NCBI GenBank assembly: GCA_001586965.3
Contig: LUCW03001665.1
Coordinates: 107,501 to 134,301, forward strand
From: Sphaeroforma sirkka
Taxonomy: Eukaryota; Opisthokonta; Ichthyosporea; Ichthyophonida
Length of the DNA stretch: 26,801 nucleotides
Direction: 5' to 3'
A program made the position numbers and the translations under genes. This document shows positions 18,960-26,801 of the stretch, piece after piece. The notes under the pieces were generated by a model. It was not told the origin of the DNA. It was given only the letters and a program-made list of their open reading frames with translations, and searched no databases. The stretch's first letter is position 1; each line of letters opens with the position of its first letter.

Positions 18960-20818
18960 AAAATTCCAGATGCGCCCCTATTTTATATTCAGGTAGTCTC
19001 AGAGCAACGTTTGCTCAAAGAAATAAGCTCCGTTGATACTTTAACGCTTATTTTTCTCTGTATTTTTCTACTTTGCTAGATAAATGGCTTCTTGGAAAAT
19101 TCTGTTTGAAAATTAAACTGCTTCGATAAGATGGCATGACATAGGTACAACGCCCTTATTTTATCATAAGGTAGTATCAAAGTAACGTCTGCTCATAGGA
19201 ATGAGCTCCGTTGACGCTTTAACGCTAGTTTTTATGTATTTTGCTACTTTGTTAGATAAAATGATTTCATGGGAAAATTCTGTCGGAAAATGGAGCTGCT
19301 TGGAGAATATGGCATGGCATAGGTACATCGCCCTTATTTTAGTAGTATCAGAGCAATGAAACAGAACAATAAAATGTTTACAATTGTCTTTAAACTAGAT
19401 TTTAAACAACTGATCCTTTTGGATCATTGTTCCACTCTTTATTAAAGCTTTTGTCCTATTACTATGTATTATAACTACATCTAGTTACAATACCTATTAT
19501 TCGGTATTTCGCCCTTTAAGCTAAAATTTGTCTAAAACGAAAAGGGATCTTAAACCCTATTGGCCTTTAAAGGTCATAAAACGAGAACATCTCATGTTTC
19601 GTCGTTTAAGCCAATGCTTTTAAACTTAAGGAAGTCATGTTTGAACCAAGCTGACAGTCCTCTAATATGTGAATGTGGGTAATCAGTTCGCACGAGGAAG
19701 ATGAGTATTTCTTAACGTGGTTTCGTTATCAGAATATATTTATCTCATTTGTTAGTGAGGGAAAACGAAATGATTCAATTCGAGGGAAAACCCTCACTAG
19801 GACTCCAAACAAATTGTAGCGAGCGTAGGTCTGGAGATCTCCTGATAGCCCCGGTCGACTATATGAAAAGTCAACGCCCCATGGCGTCAAATGTCACTTC
19901 TTGACATCAAGTGCTCTCTAAGGTGCAAGACGGTCCTATATATCCAACCTGTACATATATTTTAGGACTAATTTGCCCTGAATATATGAGGTTTTTATAT
20001 CTCTCAGAGCAGCAACGTCTGCTGAAAAAAAATAACCTCTGTTGTTGCTTAAAAAGCTTGTTTTTCTGTATTTTCTACTTTGCTAGATATATGATTTCAT
20101 AGGAAAATTCGGTCTGAAAATTTAATTGCTTCGAGTATATGGCGTGGCATAAATACTGCGCCCTTATATAATTATGTTAGGTAGTATCAGAGCAATGTCT
20201 GCACAAAGGATTAAGCTCTGTTGTGACGTTTTAATACTTGTTCTTCTGTATTTTATCTACTTTGCTAGATAAAATGATTTTTGTGGGAACTGTCTGAAAA
20301 TGAAACTGTTTCGAGTATATGGCGTGGCATAAGTACAGCGCCCTTATTTTATATTCAGGTAGTATCAGAGCAACGTATGCTCAAAGAAATTAGCTCCGTT
20401 GATACTTTAACGTTTGTTTTTATGCATTTTGTTACTTTGCTAAATAAATTTTCTTTTTGGAAAATTTAGGTCTGAAAATGCAACTTTTTCGATTACATGG
20501 CATGGCATAAATACAGTACCCCTTTAGGTAATATCAGAGCAAACGTCCACTCGAAGGAATAACCTCCGTTAATGATATAACGATTTTTTCTTTTATTTTT
20601 CTAATTTGGTAGACAGTTGGATTCCGGGTAAATTTGATTAACTTGCCAGCTTTATTATAAATGATATGTTGGCGGATCTCAATAAGCCACTAAGGGGTTC
20701 AATTTAAAACAGTTGCATTTGAAATTAAGACAGTTGCCTGATAATGTGTCAGCGCAGGTTGTAGACTTGCTAGCTTTGTTTTCCACAACTTTTTTTCACT
20801 CATAACATTCCATCTGTG
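18960..20818 (+). repeat. Composite repeat, copy 2: ~175-bp tandem units plus conserved tail
   Basis: Units begin at about 18993, 19171, 19342 (interrupted), 20003 (resumed), 20181, 20359 and 20530, each with CAGAGCAACGT, TTTTCTACTTTGCTAGATAAA and ATGGCATGGCATAAGTACAGCGCCC blocks. The tail (about 20612-20818) begins TTGGATTCCGGGTAAATTTG and ends AACATTCCATCTGTG, as in the copy at 7637-8206. Frames inside the units are not conserved, so the repeat is non-coding. Confidence 0.85.
19355..20003. mobile_element. ~650-bp insertion inside a tandem unit, possibly a solo LTR
   Basis: A repeat unit is split after GTAGTATCAGAGCA and resumes after CAGAGCA. The inserted segment starts TGAAACAG and ends CTCTCA, with GAGCA on both sides as a possible 5-bp target duplication. 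TG...CA ends and a length of ~650 bp fit a solo LTR of a family not otherwise seen here. No reading frame is present. Confidence 0.45.
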
Positions 20819-21051
20819 GATTCACTGAACACTACCCCGTGGGTATGTAGATTCCACTAATCACCCCCTACCATTACGGCAGTACGCGTTTAAGAGGACC
20901 ACTTAGTGGCTATAAACTCAAACCCTGCCATATTTTTTTAGGGGTAGTTACTAGTGAAAATAAATCATTTTGGGGTAGTAAATAGTGGATTTTGAGGGGT
21001 TGGTTGAAAAAGCTTATGATAGAGTTCATATACAAGTTATTCACATGCGAA
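20819..21051. other. No gene; weak terminal-repeat-like ends
   Basis: TCCACTAATCACCCCCTACC (about 20852) and GGGGTAGTAAATAGTGGA (about 20974) are imperfectly inverted and could be ends of a small non-autonomous element. The match is too poor to call. Confidence 0.25.
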
Positions 21052-21630
21052 TTAATTTCTTTCTTTATTCTGTAGTGCTAATAACGGGTACGCACTGATG
21101 AGAGCGGTCACTTTGCGATTTGCCAAGTATTTGCGGAGGTCTGACGACGTACAAGACTTGGTAGTGTAATACTTCGCAGAACAGATTTTGCATATTCGTG
21201 ATTTTCCTTTGCGCATGTATTCACGTCGATTCTCGGTACGTCGACCCTTTTTACATCCTCGATGACCAGGATTGTTTGGAGGATATACCTGACATAATTC
21301 GCTCTCGACATCGAGTTCATTTGGAATTCGAAGAGTCTCTGAATACTGCTTCACGTAGGTCTTGACATAAAATACAGGACTGTACCTGAATATTCAAAAG
21401 CATGGTAAAAATATAGTGGAATTTGTTTAGCAGAGAGCTAGCATTGAGCTATTGATATCGGCGTTCAAATATTCATACATTGGATCGGGTCTTATATATA
21501 CATAAAGGTAAAACCAGTAAAAGCAAGGGACTTACCATTTCTCATCTTGTAAGTTGTACTTTTCTTCGAATTTATCATACCCCCGGGAGTTGTCCAATGC
21601 TAAAGTCATAAGAGTTCTGCCCTGATTCAT
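21052..21630 (-). CDS. Zinc-knuckle protein gene, possibly MULE-type transposase C-terminus (two exons)
   Basis: Seen: minus-strand exon 1 (from ATG at 21630 or from an upstream acceptor, to 21536) reads GRTLMTLALDNSRGYDKFEE and ends AAATG|GTAAGT. The 150-bp intron (21386-21535) ends ATATTCAG. Exon 2 (21385-21052) continues in phase with SPVFYVKTYVKQYSETL and PPNNPGHRGCKKGRR, then RICKICSAKYYTTKSC. The last motif has the C-x2-C-x4-H-x4-C zinc-knuckle spacing, with Tyr in place of His. A basic GR-rich stretch followed by such a knuckle is typical of MULE/FAR1 C-termini, but it is not exclusive to them. The splice sites are strong, so the gene model is better supported than the function. Upstream exons are unresolved. 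Confidence 0.5.
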
Positions 21631-21685
21631 ACAGCTTCTCTATTGAGATACTACCATCAGTCAGAAGCATATCCGTCTCAGATTC

Positions 21686-22446
21686 TGATCCTGTAGTAGA
21701 TCTTGCTTCTGAATCGGCACCCAAACTGATTTTGTCATCGATGGTCGCTCTCGTACATTCGCACAACACAGTGCGTAACCGAGTTCATGAATTACGTAGG
21801 GCAGAGATTTGATATAGAATGCAGGCGAGGTTGGGCATGGACACCATAGCTGCTTATTGAAGCGCAGGCTTAAGCGATCCTTTGGCTGTGTCAATTTGTT
21901 CAAGATGGGCCAGACGGCGGTTGTACAGGCTTGGGCCCACGAAATGCGAGGAGACACGTATGCTTTCTTCAAGGAGAGACAGAAGATGGCCAAGGAACTG
22001 ACCATTGTCAGTCCTCGTGCTGTGGTTCTACAGATTGCGGCGCAGACTGAGAACATTCTCGAAGATCCGTCAATCAGCTTGTCGGCATATGCGGCATCGT
22101 ACAACAATTCAGCTATGTTGGATGACGACACGGTGCTGCAGCAGGTCACCCCAATTGTGTCTGACAAGAAGAAGACGACAGGCGGATTGACACCAGACAA
22201 AGGCTTTCCGTTCAGAGCACGACCGCATGCGATAAAGAAAAGCGACTGGTGATATAAAGACTACTAAGGAGGGCACTTCAGACCAGCAAGCACAATAGGT
22301 AGACGCTGAGCGACAGCGTCATTTCGACACCAGATGTTGTCTCTAGCCGACGCGATGCGACCCGAAGGGCAGGCAGAAAGAGAATGATTGCCCAGGTGCT
22401 TGCAAAAGTGGGTGCAACCGTTGTTAGGAAGCGATCTTCTCGGTAG
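21686..22446 (+). CDS. Unrecognised plus-strand gene or gene remnant
   Basis: Three coding-like plus-strand stretches lie close together. 21686-21814 includes MVALVHSHNTVRNRVHELRR. 21818-22252 (145 codons including the stop, no clear ATG start) includes VVQAWAHEMRGDTYAFFKER, ELTIVSPRAVVLQIAAQTEN and LTPDKGFPF. 22303-22446 includes TPDVVSSRRDATRRAGRKRM and VLAKVGATVV. They are in different frames and I found no donor/acceptor pairs that keep phase, so it is either a decayed gene or has introns I cannot place. The island is GC-rich (about half), unlike its surroundings. No family is recognised. It overlaps the upstream side of the minus-strand zinc-knuckle gene. Confidence 0.45.
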
Positions 22447-22545
22447 CAGGGTGTGTATCATTTCTCGTACGCCAGAACATTCAAATTTTTTGATGTTCTG
22501 GTGCCTTTTTTTTAACCCTGGTGTCATAAAAAAAGTTACAGTACT

Positions 22546-22700
22546 GGAAAGTCACTAACTGTACATAAAAGTCTTGATATGTACTTTCAATTTTTTATTA
22601 AAATAAATTTGAGAAAAGAATTGAAACTCGCATTCAGAGAATTTGATTGGGTAATTAGAAAACGTACCCGTAAACCTGTATGTACATTTAGTGACTTTCC
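22546..22700. mobile_element. 155-bp MITE-like element with 22-bp inverted ends
   Basis: 22546-22567 and the reverse complement of 22679-22700 agree at 21 of 22 bases (GGAAAGTCACTAA-C/A-TGTACATA). The inside is AT-rich with no frame. This fits a miniature inverted-repeat transposable element or a long hairpin. No unambiguous target duplication is visible. Confidence 0.6.
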
Positions 22701-22758
22701 CATGTAGGCCATGTACATTTAGAGTATTTCCTCTTTTTTTTTTCCACGTGTCTGCAAG

Positions 22759-22898
22759 ACACTGAGCGCCTGGGATTCATTACCATATTCACGAATGTCG
22801 GCGGATTCGCAGTGCTAAAATTCCTGTTGGCCCCACGTTATCACGGGAAGGACTTGCGTCGTCGACCTAATTCAGTGCTTCATCCGCGAAGAGAATAG
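22759..22898 (+). CDS. Candidate terminal exon of an unknown gene
   Basis: A ten-base T-tract and TCTGCAAG make a good 3' splice site at 22758. A 46-codon frame follows (after 2 nt) with RLGFITIFTNVGGFAVLKFL, then LAPRYHGKDLRRRPNSVLHP, ending at TAG. The GC content jumps relative to the flanks. The donor exon is not identified; it could belong to the plus-strand gene at 21.7-22.4 kb. No known domain. Confidence 0.35.
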
Positions 22899-23640
22899 GG
22901 ACAAGACTACTCCCATCACCAGCACGGGCCAATTCTACGAACGGATTGATACCGGGTTTTGTAAACTTCGATGGAAATTACTAGGTTTCAAACTATATTA
23001 AACTAAAATACAATTTAGTCAGTTAGGATTTAGCAGTGGTAGCTTGTGTAAGAATGATCAGGACTGCCTCTTGTTAAGAGCCTAAATATCCTCGATCACA
23101 CAGGGCGTACCTCTAGCTGTTCTTTATTGAATAATTTTCACTAGAAGTACTAAGTGTTCATGACCACTTGCCTAATTTGTAAATAGACATAATAACGTAA
23201 GCCGCGTTAATACATTAGCTGATATAAATAAAGTTCCATCTGAAGAAAAGTTAAAAAAAGAAAAAGACTTATTGGATTTTGGAGATTGGCGGGAGGACCA
23301 AAATCTATAAGTAGTAGTTCGGAGATTATAAAATTTAGTTTATAATATCCTACATCTACTAATGTCTCAAATAGGTCCAAGTAGATGAGTCATACCAAAT
23401 ACTCAGGCTATTGGAGCCATCAAAGTGAATTTAGAACACTTTGGAAATATTGGAAAAAAGAGCTTGTACTAAATTATTTAAAATACAAATAAAAACCAAT
23501 ATATTATCTCAATTGATCTTGATATTTTAGACTGACCGGAGGCCGTATTTCTACATAGCCCCCAGTAGCTTTTAGAACTACGAACGTACGTTAAGATACG
23601 ATCTAGTTGGTAAAGCGAAAACCAAAGTAAAACGGTTTCG
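22899..23640. other. AT-rich region, expected place of the 3' LTR of the right-hand Gypsy element
   Basis: No reading frame is supported. A minus-strand Gypsy polyprotein ends at 23682, so its 3' untranslated part and LTR should lie here, but the second LTR copy is outside the window and I cannot mark boundaries. Confidence 0.35.
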
Positions 23641-23681
23641 GTCATGACTTATCGAGTAAGTATGTGCCTATATGTACGAGT

Positions 23682-24375
23682 TCAAGACTCATGTTGTACT
23701 CTATGTCGTTTAGTATTTGGTCCAGTAACCATTTCCGATGTAGGCGCCTTACGTTTATTATTTGGTAAGGTAATAGCCAAAGGCTGTTCTTCATTAGTAA
23801 GTAAGTTTGAACAATTTTCTGCACTGTTGGTAAGCAGATCAGAAAGTTTAGTCACGTAGGAAGTAGGTGGCAAATAGGGAATTTCAGATCCGTCAGGGTT
23901 TGTAGTCACCTGTGGAAACCCTTTTCGTTTATCTCGTGTGTTCTTATGTAAACGCTTATTCCATTTCTTATTAAAGATACGAAGAAAGTCGCGAGATTCA
24001 CGAAATGCATCGGAGGTTAGCCAAGCTACTGTCCCATCCATGAAACGGGTCTTGTAGTAAGTGTAACCGTCTTCGGATGTTTTATCAATTATATCTTTGA
24101 CTTGTGACTCCATAACTGGTATATCAGAATCAAATGAGCGAGCGAATGAGAGTTCGGAGGTAGGGATACGGTGAGTGCCTAGATTGGTTGCGCTAGTACC
24201 ATCAATGTTATTCACTTCGTAAGTATCACTCTTCTCATCATGGTAGGAAATAACAAAAGGTCCTATCGTCTTAGAAGAGAGTTCGGTAACGTTGGCGTTT
24301 CGATTTATAATGTTAACGTAATCGCCGACTTTGAACTGAACAATGTTCTTAGTGTTGTTCCATCGGTCATACGCT
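23682..24375 (-). mobile_element. Integrase C-terminal SH3-like module plus chromodomain-like tail
   Basis: After the core: FKVGDYVNIINR and SKTIGPFVISYHD (the GPF/Y module), then at about 23960-24104 VKDIIDKTSEDGYTYYKTRF, DGTVAWLTSDAF and FLRIFNKKW. This resembles a chromodomain in length and layout ('V..I.......YYKV+W.......W.....L.....I..F'). Chromodomains in chromoviruses steer integration to marked chromatin. A basic, low-complexity tail (PNNKRKAPTSEMVTGPNTKR) ends the protein. Confidence 0.6.
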
Positions 24376-25221
24376 TTAGAAGTAGGACGCGATTCTTGTG
24401 CTCGAGTAAACAGGGGTAAACAACGTTCTGCATATGCTCGATCTTTTGTAGCCACGGGGTAGCGTGTTTCTCGGGCGCAGTTTTATCAAACGTTGCTTGT
24501 AATTCACTATAGCGGCCAAAGAAATAGTGAAACGGGGTGTTCCAGTTTGAGGATTCATGCAGTTATTCATTTGAGTCTGAACCCATTTCAAATGATAAGG
24601 CCACATATCCTCAACGTCGTCTAGTGCGGTACGCAAGAGTTTCTTAAGTTCTCTATGACGTGTCTCATTTGCACCCTGCGTTTGAGGTTTGTAAGGAACA
24701 CCACGCCTATGGGTCATGCCTGATACAGTATAAGTGCCTCCATTACGTCGGTACAAAACTCACTACCGTTATCAGAACATAGTACTCGGGGAAACCGAAG
24801 TCATTAAAGACGTGATAGCATAATTCTGCCACTGTTTGTGGACGTTTGTTCGGTATTGCATAAAGCAAGTTATAGCCCGAAGCCACACATAAGAAATGAC
24901 AGATATATACATCGCCAGTATGCTTGGATCGCGGGAGTTTAACCAAATCGACTATGACTCGGCGCATCGGTTGGTCTTCTGTCACACTTTTTTTAGGGGT
25001 GCCCAACCGTATCGCTTGATCTGGTTCTTTTCACAATCAGTACAGCGTCGGTATACTTCACGTATGGTTTCTTTCAGCGCCGGGTGATCAAGCCCTGCAC
25101 GAATAGCCATTTTATAAGTATGCTCATATGCTCGATGCGTTAAATTATGTATAATTTTAACTCTACTTTCGAGCTCCTCTAAGTCAGTCAGATTCTGCGT
25201 AACGCTGGCTGGATGAACCAT
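24376..25221 (-). mobile_element. Integrase of the second element
   Basis: The zinc-binding head shows HNLTHRAYEHTYKMAIRAGL followed by CTDCEKNQIKRYG (H-x3-H ... C-x2-C). The core follows with RRVIVDLVKLPRSKHTG and FLCVASGYNLLYAIPNK for the first acidic position. The last conserved Glu region reads YKPQTQGANETRHRELKKLL. In this family integrase joins the element DNA to the host chromosome. Confidence 0.85.
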
Positions 25222-25779
25222 AGTCCTGTTGGAAAGGGCAACCTCAGTATCAGGAGGGTAGAGTCCTGAGATACATAATTGACAACATTGGATTGTTGAA
25301 GTATCTTCTTCAGTTGTTTCGCAACTCCTGGCTGTTCTTTAAGCAGCGCTTTAAGTAGTTGAGTGCGAGCTTCAGGTTCTCTTAGAGTTTTGAGTCTTTG
25401 ATCCATGGCCTTAGCTAGTCCCATGTTTTTACGATCTAATGCCGTTTCAATCGGCATTACCTCGACTACAATCTTGTTGGGTGCATGTGTTGTACGAGTC
25501 TTGAGCTTTTGTTCAAACTCTTTAGACTCCTCTAGTTTAGCTAAGAATTCGGTTGAGGTTTCCACTTAGTGGTACCTGCAGGACCGATGCGACAAACAAT
25601 GGTGTGTTTCCAAGGCGTCTTCTTAATAGAATAGGATCCCTGATACAAGAACGTGTCGGTTTCACGGTCGACATAAATAGAGTTCGTCTTGAATCATATT
25701 AATTAAATCACGTATCCATGGGTCGGGTTACGTAAAGGGACAACACAGCGTAATGGTAGATTTAGTAATATTAACATAA

Positions 25780-25960
25780 TTTAACAACTGTGCGATAAGT
25801 TGACAAGGTGGGTTAGCCCACGCATTATGCTTTTGATAAGTCAAGCTGAAATGCATCACCTTTAGGATGAGTCAACGACCTATATTCAGAAACCTGTTTG
25901 TTATGTTCTGCGGCGAACATATCAACGGTAAATGGACCCCATCGTGATTGAGCGAGGTTA
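25780..25960 (-). mobile_element. DIRS-methyltransferase-like (NPP) domain of the second element
   Basis: RWGPFTVDMFAAEHNKQVSE, then GDAFQLDLSKA and NAWANPPCQLIAQLL. It lines up with FGPKDVDAFASSHNAQL, AFKFDWSK and NAWINPPWRLIHNVL of the first element, so both families inherited the same extra domain between RNase H and integrase. The tetrad reads NPPC here. Confidence 0.6.
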
Positions 25961-26059
25961 AACCATTTATTATTTAGCATCAATCGGTTGCTAATAACTC
26001 TTTGACTCTGTTTTCTGGTAGTCGGGCACAAGTCGAGAGAGCATGTCAGGGAAGATGGT

Positions 26060-26801
26060 TATATGTATTCCTGGAATGTGTGTTATATTAAAAGCGAACT
26101 TGGCAATAATGTCATGCCAGCGGCTCACCAACTGTGAATCAGGGTTCATATCTTTTTTAAGTATGTTAAAGACTTTTGATCTGAGCGACAGTAAAGTAAC
26201 TTCCATAAAGGTAGTCTTTAAACTGTCTTAGTGCAGTAACTATAAGCAAGGAGCTCTTGTTTAACGGTAGGGTAATTCCGTTGACTCTTATTATAACTCT
26301 TGCTAAAAAATTGTATGTAGCGCGGTTTTACCATTTATCGTTTGGTAAAGCACTCCACCTACCGCTCGATCTGAAGCGTCGGTTGCTACTTGGAATGGGA
26401 CACCATCCACAGGGTACTGCATGATGGGTGCGTCCATTACTTTACTTTTGACTAGTTTAAATGCATCATCATTCTTTAGTCAAAGCTTTCCCAAAGGTCC
26501 TTTGTGCAGCCATGGTGACTGAAAGGCTTTAAGTAATGAGAAAGATGCGGTACCGAGATCGAAGAAAGTTAACAAACCCACACACAGAGTTCACATCTCT
26601 TCCAGTAATTGGTGTTGATAAATCAACAGAAACTGATAGACTGATACGTTATACGACAGGTCCGCAAATAGTTCCATCATAACTTGTTGGAAGAAAGAAG
26701 GTAACATGTGTAAGCCTTCAGGTGCACCTTTAAACTGGTACTTCTTACCTTGCCAAGTAAAGGAAAAGTATTTCCTATGAGGCTGATATATTTGTAGTTG
26801 A
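26060..26801 (-). mobile_element. Reverse transcriptase (end) and RNase H regions of the second element
   Basis: From the window edge: YFSFTWQGKKYQF then GAPEGL (reverse transcriptase palm, cf. YSFTSAPFGL in the other element). RNase H landmarks follow: FQVATDASDRAVGGVLYQ, a long helix region, then HDIIAKFAFNITHIPGIH and FPDMLSRL, the family's 'HIPGxxNxxADxLSR' end. Confidence 0.8.

Larger units (their letters stand above)
23682..26801 (-). mobile_element. Second Gypsy-type LTR element with NPP domain and chromodomain-like tail, partial
   Basis: Read on the minus strand from the right edge: end of reverse transcriptase, RNase H, a DIRS-methyltransferase-like NPP domain, a charged linker, the integrase zinc-binding head, the integrase core, an SH3-like C-terminal module, a chromodomain-like module and a basic tail. 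The order matches the element at 9.6-15.8 kb, but the sequences are very different, so this is a separate family or an old lineage. It looks broken, with several breaks in the visible part; gag, protease and most of the reverse transcriptase lie beyond the window. Confidence 0.85.

Noticed and set aside
20852-20992. Possible second MITE (TCCACTAATCACC ... TAGTAAATAGTGGA)
   Set aside because: The ends match imperfectly after the first 7 bases and there is no target duplication; not distinguishable from chance.
21661-22200. Minus-strand 179-codon open stretch
   Set aside because: It is rich in Cys/Ser/Leu with no motif. The opposite strand reads as a more normal protein over the same GC-rich DNA, so I treat the minus frame as a shadow.

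Overview
This is an AT-rich eukaryotic window. GC-richer exon islands sit among short introns (about 37-153 bp; two candidates are exactly 56 bp) with GT-AG ends. I see no bacterial operons, RNA genes or CRISPR. The intron density and the mix of Gypsy, Copia and hAT elements suggest an intron-rich protist-like or early-opisthokont-like genome, but the sequence alone does not fix the lineage.

Left part (1-2500): a hairpin, a TA/TG microsatellite, the 3' exons of a gene with a 2H-phosphoesterase-like motif (+, to 922), a minus-strand multi-exon gene of unknown function (1222-2073), and a possible divergent small gene (2082-2482).

Second part (2650-9430): Copia remnants at both ends, whose LTR pieces (3001-3209 and about 9198-9420) are inverted relative to each other. 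Between them lie a diverged ~318-bp repeat pair, an unrecognised two-exon minus-strand gene (4500-5080), a decayed hAT transposon (about 5690-7265, minus) and one copy of a composite repeat made of ~175-bp tandem units plus a ~205-bp tail (7637-8206).

Third part (9480-16070): a decayed Gypsy-type element with a gag region, retropepsin, reverse transcriptase, RNase H, a DIRS-methyltransferase-like NPPW domain and integrase. It lies inside a host-like His/Pro-rich reading frame. Its two terminal repeats are inverted, both carry the 5'-LTR/primer-binding-site side facing inward, and the element is flanked by a ~53-59 bp direct repeat. A short run of telomere-like TTTAGGG units lies between the gag and protease regions.

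Fourth part (16070-23640): A-rich tandem repeats; a minus-strand coding-like exon that is partly tandemly duplicated (317-bp unit); a small secreted-protein candidate; a transposase-like remnant; a second, larger copy of the composite repeat, itself interrupted by a ~650-bp insertion; a minus-strand zinc-knuckle gene with a clear 150-bp intron; an unrecognised plus-strand reading frame; and a ~155-bp element with near-perfect 22-bp inverted ends.

Right end (23680-26801, minus): a second, different Gypsy-type element running off the window. It has the same RT, RNase H, NPP-domain and integrase order and ends in a chromodomain-like module. The most unusual signals are the shared methyltransferase-like domain in two Gypsy elements, the two independent pairs of inverted LTRs, and the tandemly duplicated exon.
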